From Thamnaconus septentrionalis (lineage: Eukaryota; Chordata; Actinopteri; Tetraodontiformes; Monacanthidae), in NCBI GenBank assembly GCA_009823395.1, contig CM020514.1:3556966-3620965 (forward strand): 64,000 nucleotides of DNA, given 5' to 3'. Of the stretch, positions 22,294 through 34,414 are shown piece after piece; the first letter of the stretch is position 1, and each line of letters starts with the position of its first letter. The notes under the pieces were generated by a model that saw only the letters and a program-made list of their open reading frames with translations, did no database searches and was not told where the DNA came from. The position numbers were made by a program, and so were the translations under genes.

Positions 22294-22869
22294 CTGATTT
22301 GATTTCAGTTCCTTTCTTTACTTTCTGCCTGCAAGTGGCTCTGAGCGACCATTTTGGACCGGCTTCGCTTTTTTTTTTTCCCCCAGAGTATCTCGGAGTT
22401 TTTGCTTTTCACTTTTCAAGGAACGATCAATGGAATGTCGGAGAAATTTGAAGAATCTTCTCTCAAGCTCGGCAGACATCCGCCGCTCTTAAAAAAGAAG
22501 GGTGGGGGGTGGGGGGGTGATCGCGGCTTGGAAGCCGTTTGAGCTCGTGACCGAGCCCCCTTTAGACAAACATATAAAAAAAAAAAAACCCGTAACCGCC
22601 AGCAACTGAATTACACAAACGCACGCACGGCACGCACACACACACACACACACAACACTCTTTGTGCCGCTTGCGCATTTCCACCCCCCACACCCGATTC
22701 ACGCGCGCGCGCGCGCGCGCAGTCCACAAGGCGCGTGTCGCTGAAAGTGGTCGGGGGAGAGAGGCGGCGCTGACAGGAAGGGACCGCGAGGGGGCTTGGA
22801 AGGAGGAGGAGGAGGAGGAGGAGGTGGGGGTGGGGAAGGAACGCACGCGGTCGTCAGTCGTCACTCTCG
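21625..22869. other. Intron segment with a long (CA)n tract
   Basis: Contains (CA)n at about 22,096-22,117 and a long pure (AC)n of about 35 units at 22,222-22,292. Others are a G-run near 22,502-22,518, alternating CG at 22,701-22,721 and (GGA)n at about 22,799-22,823. GC and CpG content rise towards 22,700, the edge of a CpG-rich zone that continues to about 23,350. Confidence 0.5.
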
Positions 22870-22945
22870 CTCTACAGCCAATCACATCCGCCGGCCGCCG
22901 CGTCCATTCATAAAGACAGAACCAAGCCGCCGCGCTCGCTGCTGT
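22870..22945 (+). promoter_or_regulatory. Candidate plus-strand promoter in a CpG-rich zone
   Basis: A CCAAT box in AGCCAATCAC (22,878-22,882) is followed about 30 bp later by a TATA-like CATAAAGA (22,909-22,916), inside CpG-dense DNA. It would start transcription near 22,940, antisense to the microRNA host model. No convincing coding exon follows, so it could be an antisense or enhancer-type promoter, or chance. Confidence 0.25.
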
Positions 22946-23171
22946 ACCAGACCGCTGCTGCTCCCCCTCCCATCCCCTCCCTCCCCCCACTTCCCTCCTC
23001 CTCCTCCTCCTCCTCCTCCTCCCCTACGCTCAGTTCATTCATGTCCTCCGCTGGCCAACGCTGCGCTGCGCTATCAAGTGACGGGAGAGGGAGGGGGAGG
23101 GGGGGCGTGAGGGGGGTCTGGCGGGGGGGGACGACGACTGGACTTTAAAGAGGAAGTGCAGCCTCGAGGTT

Positions 23172-23224
23172 AGAAGAAGAAGAAGAAGAAGAAGAAGAAG
23201 AAGAAGAAGAAGAAGAAGAAGAAG
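23172..23224. repeat. (GAA)n trinucleotide repeat
   Basis: Seventeen tandem GAA units. A second, shorter (GAA)n lies at about 23,420-23,449, and (CAG)n of about eight units at 23,694-23,719. All fall within the CpG-rich zone just downstream of the proposed exon 1 donor. Confidence 0.95.
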
Positions 23225-23754
23225 ACAGTAGCCGGGTGGCGGTGAAATCTCGCCGCGTGTGTCTGTCATTCAGTCAGTCATTCAGCCAGCCAGCCATGTT
23301 ACCGCTGCCGAGTCAGTCTGACAGGTCGACCACGTAACAGTGAATCAGCTCCTACGTAACGCTCACATGGGGACGACCCCCCCCCACACACACACACACA
23401 CACACTGCTATTGAACCCCGAAGAAGAAGAAGAAGAAGAAGAAGAAGACACCTAACCTGACTAGTCCTCGGTGTCACCCGGCTTCAAACATTTATTTATT
23501 TATTTATTTTAAAAAAAAAGAGAGTCAAGTCACGTGACCTGGAGCTCTCGGGTCCTCCGCTTCCTTCGCTGCTGTCAGAGGTCGCTGACAGTCTCTCAGC
23601 TCTGTGTGTTGCGCTCCGCAGCCCGTTAAGGATCTGGGAACAGTTTCTCAACCTTAACTTGGACCATATGATATCCATCAGCAGCGGCGGCGGCAGCAGC
23701 AGCAGCAGCAGCAGCAGCGGCTCGACTTTCTCAGAGTACCCCCCCCCCAATTTT

Positions 23755-23766
23755 ACTTACCGGCCT
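23755..23766 (-). other. Candidate 5' splice site of host-transcript exon 1
   Basis: The minus strand reads CAGGCCG/GTAAGTAAAATTG, a full GTAAGT donor with the exon ending at 23,761. It lies in the CpG-rich block downstream of the promoter-like sequence at 24.70 kb and about 9.8 kb upstream of the acceptor before mir-222. The same bases on the plus strand offer a weaker donor, CCTGG/GTGAGA. Confidence 0.4.
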
Positions 23767-24079
23767 GGGTGAGAGTCGTGCTTCCTCCCGGGCGCAGGGT
23801 TTGGAATGAGGGAACCCCCCTCCCCCTCTTTCCAAAAAAATAAAATAAAATAAAAAAATAAAAACACCAGCAGCCTCCTGTTCTCCCTCCTCTGGAGTCT
23901 TTTCCCTGAGGTCTCTTCTCTTCCTTCCCTTCGCTCCCTCTCTCTTCGAGCTCTCGTCCTTTGCTTCAAGGTGGGATTCCCGGTTTCGTCCCTTCAACTT
24001 CAACCAACCACATTCAACAAGAAGTCCGGCGAGCGAGTGGGAGAGCGCGTGAGAGAGAGCGAGCGAGCGAGCGGGCGGG

Positions 24080-24099
24080 CGAGCGAGCTAGCTCGCTCG
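24080..24099. other. Perfect 20-bp palindrome
   Basis: CGAGCGAGCT followed by its exact reverse complement with no spacer, embedded in GAGC/GCTC repeats. It would fall within the proposed exon 1 and could fold into a hairpin in the RNA. Confidence 0.85.
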
Positions 24100-24360
24100 A
24101 GTGAGAGAGAGAGAGAGAGAGTGAAACACAATTGAGTAACCGCACCGCTTAATGTCGAAAAGAAACTTCCTAAAAGATCTCATCCTTACATGTGTCACCA
24201 TCTCCTTCCTTCCTCCCTCACTCTCTTCCTTCCTTCCTTCCTTCCGCGCCTCCTGTTCTTCCTCCTCCCGTCGCATTCTTTCGAGTGTAATCAGTAACAG
24301 GCTTAAAGTGACAGCGGCAGCACAGCGCAGCCCGGCTCTCACTCCCTCTCGAACACGTTT

Positions 24361-24403
<43 letters not shown>

Positions 24404-24526
24404 GAGTGTGAGTGTGTGAGACTACCCCCAACTCCAACCCCCCTTCCCCGGCTAAAGGTGCTTTCCCAGAGTCGCTGCAGCCGTTGAACCCTCGACGACC
24501 AAAAGCCGCGCGCTGCATTTCTCAGA

Positions 24527-24573
<47 letters not shown>

Positions 24574-24659
24574 ACTCCCGTCTCCCGCAAGTCCCCTTGC
24601 CTGACGCTCTCCGTCACACTCTCGCTACACACACACACACACACACGCACGCTCGCTCG

Positions 24660-24712
24660 CTCGCTCGCTCACTCACTCGGGACAGGCGTTACACACTCTT
24701 ATATTGGCTGTT
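24660..24712 (-). promoter_or_regulatory. Candidate promoter of the mir-221/222 host transcript
   Basis: The minus strand reads CAGCCAATATAAGAGTGTG: a CCAAT motif (24,707-24,703) running directly into TATAAGA (24,703-24,697). A start site 25-30 nt downstream would be near 24,668. The following 900 bp are CpG- and CT/GA-rich and end in a GTAAGT donor. The CCAAT and TATA motifs are closer together than usual, so one of them may be coincidental. Confidence 0.35.
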
Positions 24713-25583
24713 AAAGAGGGGGGCCGAGCCTATTACAGCAGAGGGCAGTGTCCTGTTACACGGCTCTCAATTGAGGTTAGAGAGAGGACATCCATTCAGA
24801 AAAAAGAGAGAGAGAGCGCGAGAGGAGGGAAGGAGGGGGAGGAGGAAAAATTAAGGGCAGCCTCTCCATCTGTGTGTGTGTGTGTGTGTGCGCGTGTGTG
24901 AGCTGAGGCTCTTTAAAAGCAGGAAACCCCCCTGCTGGAGAGGAGAATTAGGAAGGTTGTGTAGACAAGAAGCAAACACACACACACACACACACACTAT
25001 GTATCTACAGTGTGTTGTGATGATGATGATGATCGCTGGAGGGGCTTCTTGGGGTTGAAAGTTACGTACAATCGCGTGTTTCGGCACTCAGGACCACCAG
25101 GGAGGAAATACCTGAAGTTCTCCACAATGAGCAGGACCCCCACCCACCCCTCCGCCGCCACATCTGTTTGGCCCCCTGTTGGACTGGTGACCCCCCTTCC
25201 CCGCCCCCCCGGCCCGCCCTGTCCTCTCCACTCCCTCCTCGTCCTCACCTACATCCTGCCATTTCGGGCCCCCGCCACTACTATTCTGCTGCCACGCCGC
25301 CACTTCCAACCACACCTATTAACAGTCCCGTCCCACCACACCCAGAACTGCACCACTCTCCGCCCCCACACCCACACCCACCACCACCGCGCCCCGCCAC
25401 CCCACCCTACACACACACACACACACACACACACACGCGTGCTTGGTGCTCAGGACGAGGGTGGGCTCCGGTCTTGAATGGGAGTCTCAAACTTTAGGAA
25501 TTGCATTGCTGCTGGCTTACTCACAGGATGCCAAGTGACTCATCAAAGGCCCTGCTTCGCCCCGTACGATGCTCCTGTTACAC

Positions 25584-25649
<66 letters not shown>

Positions 25650-25752
25650 AAAGCCAGGCACTCAACGCGGCTATTGCAGGAGCTGCAGAAACGCCTTTGT
25701 CACACTTCATTCATAACATTTTTAACAACCCAAGTGAGTCATGAAACTGACC

Positions 25753-25792
<40 letters not shown>

Positions 25793-25887
25793 CCTCTGTC
25801 ATCTCTGAGAGCAACCTGTCTAAGAGGTCCCAAAGAAATATGCCTTTTTTTTTTGGTTCCCTAAGTTACTTTTATCGTAGTATTCTC
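24713..25887. other. Upstream flank, microsatellite-rich
   Basis: Holds (TG)n at 24,871-24,900, (CA)n at 24,977-24,998, (GAT)n at 25,018-25,033, C-rich imperfect repeats at 25,130-25,400, (CA)n at 25,409-25,436, a long (AC)n of about 30 units at 25,589-25,648 and (CA)n at 25,757-25,789. The frames of up to 155 residues here translate these repeats. Confidence 0.5.
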
Positions 25888-26000
25888 AGTGGGTGTGCAA
25901 AATACATGGGGATCCAGGTAAGTCCGACCCCCCATGAGATAAATATATACACACATATATATATATATACTATACTATATATATTTTTAGAAGATTGAAG
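25888..26000. repeat. GC-rich/TA repeat, copy 2 of a dispersed pair
   Basis: GTGGGTGTGCAAAATACATG, then GATCC and GTCCGACCCCCCATG, followed by TA repeats: the same order as at 13,213. Similarity is clear over about 45 bp. Family unknown. Confidence 0.4.
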
Positions 26001-26274
26001 AAGATTAGTTATGTAGACTGTCATGGCTCGCATTCTATGACTTATTGTAAGGTTATTATAGGCCTCCTGCATGTTGAGGAAATGTAGATTGGTACTGTGG
26101 AACAATCAGGGGGGGTGAGGGGGGCACTGACGGGTAACTCTCACACTGGTCTCAGTTACTGCCAAGCTCCCCTGCTGTCGTTGGTTGTTTCTGCGTGGTT
26201 AGGAGACTCCTCGTTACCCGGCGCGGCGCACTGCGGAGAGCGTGAGAACGCGAGTCTCCGGGGATTATTTTTGG

Positions 26275-26681
26275 TCAGCTGATGCCATAAACGGTCAAAC
26301 TACCGCAACAACCGACTTTCACGTTTTTGCAAGCAGCTCCTTTGATGCGTCGGCCCAGTGGCTGCAATCACAATGCAATGGGAAAATGCCACCAAATTGG
26401 GGGGACCTTCAGCATTATTATTGCGATAATAACAATAAAAAAAATTGATAATTTCTGGGGTATGGGCGCAGTCTTGGGAAATTGATCACTTTTCTGGGTT
26501 TGATGGATGATGTGTGTAAGAATGTGTTTGTATGAACATATACTGAAATGTTTACATATACTATACATATATATGTAGATATATATATATACTATATAAA
26601 TTTCTAGGTTTTTTTTATTATTATGTTATTTTATTGAAAGTTGGTTTTTGTAGTATTATGACCGTTTATGGTATCAGCTGA
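26275..26681. mobile_element. Element with 46-bp terminal inverted repeats
   Basis: The left arm (26,275-26,320) begins TCAGCTGATGCCATAAACGG and ends CCGACTTTC. The right arm (26,636-26,681) is its reverse complement at 39 of 46 positions. The 407-bp unit has no coding frame and an AT-rich centre with TA repeats. I cannot match the termini to a named superfamily and see no clear target duplication. Confidence 0.65.
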
Positions 26682-26802
26682 CTTAATATACCTATATACT
26701 GTATTTATTCATATATACATACTCTGCTACTTTCCTTATTCTGTTTATCGACAAATTCATTACTAAATACCAATTGAAAATTATTAATCACAATGATGCA
26801 AA

Positions 26803-26843
<41 letters not shown>

Positions 26844-27126
26844 CGTTGTGACTGACATTCATGTCTGTTCTTCAAGTGACTAAGACGTTGGCAAATTTAG
26901 AAAGCGAATGAGTCGTCCGCTGTGGGCACAAGCTAAGCACTGCCAGCTCACTTTCTACGGGTGGAGCCCATACACACACACAACACACACAAAACACACA
27001 CACACACATACAACGCACACGCAGACACACAATGGCGATGGTGGTGGAAAAGAGGCTGTGAATTCTTGAGATTCCTGTGGACAAAAAGGTGTGAAGTCCT
27101 GTGAACAGGCCAAGCACAAGTTGGGT

Positions 27127-27161
<35 letters not shown>

Positions 27162-29746
27162 TTGTCCCCGGCCCTTTGAAGATGTATGCGTATGTGTGTG
27201 TTAGTTTGTGTGCCTCGTGGTCTCCGCTGACTATATTAGGCCAGTCGGTTTCAACCACACAGAGACAGCGAGCGCACACATGTGACGTGGTGTCACGGTC
27301 ACGCCGGAGAGGCATGACTCCGCGTCCCATATTTCTCGACTGTGCTTTCCTCGAACAAACGTATGCACGCAATGAGCAAACAACTAAAAGACATTGAGAG
27401 AAGGGACTGGAAAATGTTTGAATAAGAGACCATCGTCCGCGTACGTAGTGATTCCTCTCCCTGTGCACCAGGGGTGGAGTCGGCGTGATACGCAGGTGTA
27501 GGCCGTGTATCCACAGGGAAAGGTCCTGAATTACCGCACAACCACTAGAAAATGCTCAAAGATACATATCAGGATGTTGTTGTTTTTTTTTTTTTTAACA
27601 CAACATCAATTTTCCTTCTTTTAAATGTTTGATGGTCTGAGTTGGAGTGCCGCATCAGAGAATTTATATTTCTGTGATTGCACCACTTTATGCACTTGAT
27701 TTTTATATTTGTGTCAATTATTTATTCATTTTCCTTGATTTTAACAAATTTGTATTTTGACTGCTGTTGGTCAGTTAATTAGAGTCCAGCTATAAATGAC
27801 TGTTATACATCATCGGTCTGTCATGATCTCACTTATATTTGGATGGATTATACTTGATGCATTACTGAGCATGACGGTGGTTCTTGTGTTGTGCTGTTTT
27901 GAAGCAGCTGCTGCCGGACAGATGTTTACGGAACTGGAAGAGGCAAAAAAAAAAAATCTGAGCACAGCCACTAGGATAAAGTCGACTACACCACTGCTAA
28001 GACACTGGCTAGCCGATTAGGGCTCACTCTATGGAAAGTGAGTGAGATGCAGGGTCGGTGTGTTGGGGGGGCTTTGCCAAGCGGAAGGTGACTGAGTCAC
28101 ACGTGTGGCCCCCCCTGTTGGCTCCCGGACACCGATGGCAGACGCCCTGGCTCTGAAAGCGGAGGGCGTGGACGGGCTACTTGGGAAACATTCCACTCTT
28201 TCACCCCACCCCCCCACAACGCACCCCACCCCATTGGCTATTGTTTCCTCTTTGCCTGTCTCACCCTCACCTTTTCCTCCCCGCACTCGAGCGCCGCCCC
28301 GCCAGCATTTCCCACCACCTGATCTTAACGCGTCTCCACGCTCCTGGGGTGTTCCCGTTGCCTCAGCTGCCCCTGACCCAGACTGGTGGACTCCCTTTGG
28401 ATTTCCGGGAGAACCGCATTCCACGATCAGAGAGGCCCGCTCAGCCCAGCCCAGCCCGCATTGGCTCTCCTTACTGTGAGGAGCTCCCTGCGTCGCTGTG
28501 TCCCCCAAGCTTGACCTCAAACTCTGAGGGCGGACCTCTCGATTCTACATCATGGAACGAGATGACGCTGATGGTTCTCAAAAAAAAAAAAAAAAAAAGC
28601 AACAATGTTTCTTCCGGACGTCACAAGATCCTGTTTGACGAAAATTTGGGATATTTCTTCATTCTCTGTAAAAATGTATCTCGGAAATGGGGCTCAGAAC
28701 AGAGGTAATTTCCAAAAGCAAACATTGGATAACTGGTAATATTACAGACTATTGTATTTTGTGTTTTACTGTAGCCCCATCTGATGAAGCTGCATACTCA
28801 AAAGGGGAAGCTATGAGGTTGTCAAAGACGAAGAAGACTAAATGAACGCGCAACACGTTTTTTTCCCCTCCAGTAGCATCTTTCACTGAGAGAATACAAG
28901 TAGTTCCAGCAGATGGAGCTGAGTCTTATGCTGCCATCTGTCTCTGGACTGATAGAAAATGGGAGACTGGAATGTGATCGTGTAATACATCCGTATTGTT
29001 ATGTGCAGCGTAAAAATGATTTCACTCAAAGCACCACAAAAGCAGCACGGCCAAATTGAAAATCCAATATTTCTGGAGTTTTGGACAAAAGAAATCAAAG
29101 AATATTTTTTCTGCGCAGAAAAATCTCCAAAAAGCCCAACTGCTTCATCAAGCCTCCATTTTAGTTCATACGGCCGGAGGCTTTTCTTATCTGAAGTCTG
29201 TAGCTTCGCTGATGAGTAATGACAACAACATATTATCTTTTTATACGAGCAGTTCCAGAAATGCGTTTTGGAAAAGCGAACATCCCTTGACTAACCAACC
29301 TAATTGGAGCCATCGACTCCTTCAAAGTAGCTCACTTGACAAAACACAAAACCACTATTGGAAGCATAGCCAAGAGAAGAACACACACACGTGCGCGCCA
29401 TACCGTTGTGTTCTCGGGGCGCTGGCTTGAACCTCGAGATCAAACTTGTAGTGTCTTTTCCTCCTCTCAGAATCTCGCAGCTCATAATAAAACTTTTATG
29501 CTTCTTTGAAATCTGGCAGGGAGAAGACTATCGGCGGTCACCGGTCTAAGGGCTCCGCAGCAGCGGGCTGACTCACTCAACTCACCAACTCATCCCTCCC
29601 ACTCAGCCCCAGCCGTACCCCAGTGTGGGAGGCAGCGCGGCCCAGGACCAGAGCCTCCGGCTGGGCACACACATGCGGCCAGCATGGGCCCACGGCTCTG
29701 GAGCTTTGGCTTTTATTCCCCTCACCCACACAGACAGCAAAACACT

Positions 29747-29747
<1 letters not shown>
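26682..29747. other. Intergenic stretch, no gene
   Basis: Contains (TG)n at about 26,804-26,846, (CA)n at about 26,973-27,010 and 27,127-27,158, and A-runs at 27,948 and 28,580-28,598. The 124-175-residue frames at 28.0-28.7 kb lie in a C-rich segment and show no domain. 29,440-29,540 is unique-looking and of balanced composition, and is a candidate conserved noncoding element that I cannot test. Confidence 0.4.

Positions 29748-29799
<52 letters not shown>
29748..29799. repeat. Long (CA)n microsatellite
   Basis: About 26 uninterrupted CA units. A compound (TG)n/(GA)n tract follows at about 29,921-29,965. Confidence 0.95.
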
Positions 29800-29803
<4 letters not shown>

Positions 29804-29920
29804 CCAACCCACATACAGTATCCCAAATGATTTTTAGAGCACCTCTTTAGTGATGTCATGTGCCTAACATCTGAATGGAACATAGGGAGGGGAATATGAG
29901 AATATGTGGGATGTGCTTGC

Positions 29921-29965
<45 letters not shown>

Positions 29966-31830
29966 TTGGGGGGACGAGGGAAAGAATCGTGCTGCCAAAT
30001 CCCTCGGTTTTGGTTTACATGGACTACAACTGTCCTCTTAGCTACTGTAACAGCAGTAACGAGCTTTGGAACAATCCACTTGCGTTTCTTTGTTGTACTC
30101 TTTAAATCACGGTGACTTGGAGGGGAGAAGCTGGAAGCAAGAGAAAAATAATTGTTGCATGCATTTGGTCCAAAAGCCTCCCGCCCCCCAGCCCCAAAAA
30201 AAAGAGACCTCTGAATGCAAATGTTGCACCTATAGAATCTGAAAGAGTGTTACAAGTCAAAATAATTGGATATAATGAGCAGATTTAGACTTATTCCTAT
30301 CAGTAAAAAAAAAAAAAAAAAATCACAGAAAAAGTGTGATTCTTACGGGCAAAGACAGGAGACCTTGACTTGCCAGTCCTTTGCACATTTTCACTGATCT
30401 GCGCAACGACCAAGAGTTTCAGCTGTGAGAAAAAAAAAATCAAGTCAAAATAAAATGAACGACAGGTGAAATGAGGTGCACATCACTCACGTCGTAACCG
30501 TCGAATTCGAACCTAAAAAATAAAACATTCTCATGAAAATTTGAGTGATTGACTTGCAAAATATCACACAGTGCCTGCGCAGTGGCGAGAAGCGATATTC
30601 AGAAGGGCCAGATTGCTCATTAGAATATCTCACATTTGTGTGTGGGCGAGCTTTTTAACAGTCTTTCTCCTTCTAATCCCCCGGCTCGCTTCCAGATACA
30701 CATTCTCTGTCCAATACCATCCGGGATGCTAACCCCAGTCTGTCCATGAAAAAGCCAATCCAAGCACGAACTTCTGTTCAAATTACAAAGTACAGTATGT
30801 GATACATGCTGTCGTTTTTTTTTTTGTTGGTTTTTTTAATACGCTCACCAACCATCACCGCTCAGTTTTAAGTCTAATTTTCATATCATGTAGATCCCCC
30901 CCCCCCCCTCGAACGATTACATTCAGGTAATATCGCTGATCTTCCAGGTAGAAATGAATGACGGCATTATGAAATGGTTGACACTCTGCCCAAAGAATGG
31001 CCAGAAGACAAATGATGAGTATAAAAAAAAATGCATGAAAAACAGTAAAAGTAAATATGTATTTTTCAGTAGTAATAGACTTGTACATACTAAACACGCT
31101 TTGGGGTGGCTGTCTCATATTACACTTAAAAACAGCTTTCACCTACTTGTGCCTAAAGTGCCCCCTGTTGGACAGAAACGACCCTGAATCCCCAAAAAGT
31201 GATTTTTATTTTTTTTTTAAAATTCGAAACAAACAAACAAACCGACCAATCAACGATCGAAAAAACGACAACGAATCCTTAAGAAGGCAGATCAACCTAT
31301 ACTGAGCTGCCGTCAAAAAAAAAAAAAAAAAAAGAACATTGAATGATTGAAACGTTGCCTGCCAGAGAGCCTCAGTGGGGTCAGCCTGTCCTCCTCCTCC
31401 TCCTCCTCTACCACCACCACCACCACCCCCAAAGTCCTGGGGTCTCCCCGGGGTAAACGCATTCCAAAAACACAAGAATGTCCTCCAGCCCAGCTCGCTC
31501 CTCACATACCATCAACCCACACCGACCCCCACCATCCCCCTCCACGCACGCACGCACGCGCGTGCGAGAGTCCCTCCGAGAGCCAAGACCACACGCTTGT
31601 TGCCGTGCCATGTCGGAGGCTTAAATACAATACAATATAATAATATAAAGTTAAGGGAAAACATGAATCGATCGCACTCGTTACGTTAAAATCTCAGCAG
31701 CGCGTTATTTATTTATTTATATTTTTTTTTAAACGTTGAGATTCCAAAAATAAATAAAAAATGGAACGAAATCGACACTGAATTTTTCTAAATTCAGAAT
31801 TCAGAATTTGAAATGTGTACCTGTTATCGC
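29966..31830. other. Intergenic stretch, no gene
   Basis: Unique-looking sequence between A- or T-runs (30,305, 30,430, 30,815, 31,315) and CCT/ACC repeats at 31,386-31,426. 30,540-30,760 is free of simple repeats and could be a conserved noncoding element, but nothing in it identifies a function. Confidence 0.4.
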
Positions 31831-31840
31831 GCAGCAGCAG

Positions 31841-31880
<40 letters not shown>
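31831..31880. repeat. (CAG)n repeat in a CpG-rich segment
   Basis: Sixteen CAG triplets with one AAG interruption. In one plus frame it reads as polyglutamine inside a 64-residue open frame (31,808-32,002) whose remainder, PPERWKVRRLHLDGYPVEAL, is not repetitive. No splice sites or promoter confirm it as an exon. Confidence 0.9.
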
Positions 31881-31881
<1 letters not shown>

Positions 31882-32505
31882 GCCGGAGCGGTGGAAAGTC
31901 CGCCGGCTGCACCTGGACGGGTACCCGGTGGAGGCGCTTCCTCGGCGTCCGCCGCCGCTTAAAGCGCGCGTGAGTGTGCACGCTCGGACCAGCGGCAGAT
32001 AAACGAAAGACAACAAGAGGAGAAGGGGAGGGGGGGGGGGGAGTGGGAGGAGGAGGATCGCTCGAAACCGTCCCTCGGTTAGTCATCACAAACGCAGAGT
32101 CCGTGCCGTGCCGAGCCGAACCGAATCGAACCGAACCATTTTTTGTTTTGTTTGGTTTGGGTTTTTTTTTCTCTCTCCGCTGCAGCGCTCGGCTCGGAAA
32201 TGCCACCGGTTGCTTCGATCAGCCCCCCACCAAAAAAAACAAAACAAAAAACCTTCGTCCCCGCAATCGACCTCAAGCCCGCAAAAAAAAAAAAAAACCC
32301 TGTCCCTCCCTCCCGCCGCGTGCCGCTGTGCGGGGACTGTCCCCGCTGCGGCTCGCGGGGACGCGGCTCGGCGCTCGGGACTCAAGAAGGTGTTTTGCCG
32401 AGCGATCGGCAGCAACACCTCACACTCCGGGGGAGTGAGCGGAGAAACGACTTACTAATCACACAAGTCGGGCTTAAATACCGCGATGACTCCGATGCAA
32501 CATTT

Positions 32506-32557
<52 letters not shown>

Positions 32558-33344
32558 TCAAGGTTTAATTCTGTGCTAATGAAACCAATGGAGATGTTTT
32601 GTAGGGGAGGTTGAAAAAACAAACAAACAAACAAAAACAAAATTTTGTTCCTGAATGTTATGATTTATAATATACTTGCAGACTACTTTGTATTTGAAGT
32701 CTAAATATTTGTCTTCAAACGCCCAGTGCCGTTCACGGACCTGCACAGGTCTTATTAAAAACGACTTTAAACTCTTTAAAGGGCGAACATTCCACACGAA
32801 AGATGGACGGCGACTTTAACAATCAACTATTATGGGGCTGGTTTGAATAGAACACATTACTAACTAAATTATTGCCCCCGATGCTTCGAACGAGACGCTC
32901 AATATCATTAACTATGAAGTATTTAAGCGTGAACATGACAGCTTATTACCTCACATTATTTTATTTGACATTTTAAAGGCTCCCAGAAATCAGAGAAAAT
33001 AGCGCATTTCACTAAAAAACCAACAACTTTAAACCATCAATCAATCAAAAAAAAAAAAACAAAAAAAAAACCCCAAACAACAAAATAGGGTTTCCGCAGC
33101 CAATGAATGACAAAAAAAAAAAAAAAAAAAAAAATCTCCCAGCTTGCGTGCGCGTTGCAAGTGTTTCTCGCGAACACGTCGTGCGAAAGCTTTGAGAATC
33201 ATAACTAGAGGCGCAGAGCGCGACGCCGTTTTTCCCTTTTGACGGAGGGAAATTACACCTGCAAGCGGGGCTGTACCTGCTCCAGTCCCGCGCTCGTGCG
33301 CGACCGACCTGACGTGTCTCACCTGCCCCCCCCCTCCACATGTC

Positions 33345-33383
<39 letters not shown>

Positions 33384-34159
33384 CCACTCTCACTGTGAGG
33401 GTGGTGGTGGTGTGGGGGGACAAATGTTTTTTTTTTGTTTTTTTTACCGCCACAGGTGGAGAAGAAGAAGCTGCGAGCTTCAGTGACAATGCACGAGCAG
33501 CAGACTAGACTCGGGCTTCGCGTGATGAAATTCCCTGAATAAATTACCGTGCCCACTCTTTCTCTTATCTCTTCATGAGTGTACGGTTATGACCTCTGCT
33601 TCTGGTATTTGGGATGGCTGCTCTTCAACGTCAACTTTCCAGAAGCGCGTCTTTGTGCGAGAGGCTTCTCAGAAACCTGAATGTATAGCGAACAGAGACT
33701 CACGACGACGACAAAGAAAGAAAGAAAGAAAAATCATTTGAAGTTTGAATTTGAAGTCACTGCTCGACTATAATTAGTGATTTCATCGCGACACGCCAAC
33801 AGCTTCGAAACGGAAGTCGCCAAAGCTTTGTTTTCTTTTGAAATTATTATATGATGACGTTTGCTTGTCATTTGATTAAACCGGAATCAATTTCGATTAT
33901 TCGGGGCGATCTTCCTTTGTTATTGAATCAGACGGACGGATGAAACCTAATCTGTTTTAATGGTGCTTTTAAGTTGATTAAGATCGCAACATCCAATTTC
34001 AGCCCGAACACTTTTCGCTCTGCGATTGAAGACGCAGAAAATCAACAGCGTACGCAATTTTATTTATTTTTTATTTTTTATTTTTTTGTATTCTCAAAGA
34101 TTCCAACTGTCTCTTCCGACTAAACATAATGAACTGACTCATATTGTTTTATGAGGCAG

Positions 34160-34212
<53 letters not shown>

Positions 34213-34362
34213 CTATACGCAGCAAACTGGGTTAGACGATGAAGCCCGGGAGTTGATCCGGGTATGATCCCGAGTTCTGCCCCCTGGAGGGCTTCGGTGT
34301 TTTCTGTTGATTCTGTAAAGTGTATTGATCTCCGACTGGGAGAGCTGTATCGATTCCAGGTC

Positions 34363-34414
<52 letters not shown>

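Larger units (their letters stand above)
12745..24668 (-). ncRNA. Putative mir-221/222 primary transcript (host gene)
   Basis: This is a model built from signals, not from expression data. Exon 1 would start near 24,668 below a CCAAT/TATA-like element and end at 23,761 with a GTAAGT donor. The intron would run to a CTCTTTCAG acceptor, giving a second exon that begins at 13,935 and contains both the mir-222 and mir-221 hairpins. The 3' end is either the AATAAA at 12,764-12,769, or the exon is spliced onward from a strong donor at 12,830. No long open frame without repeats spans the exons, so a noncoding RNA comparable to human MIR222HG is expected. Exonic hairpins imply that Drosha cleavage and production of a stable spliced RNA compete. 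The intron carries several transposon insertions and a long minisatellite. Confidence 0.45.

Noticed and set aside
31808..32002. Polyglutamine-containing open frame around the CAG repeat
   Set aside because: Only 64 residues and no splice sites; open frames through CAG repeats in GC-rich DNA are expected by chance.
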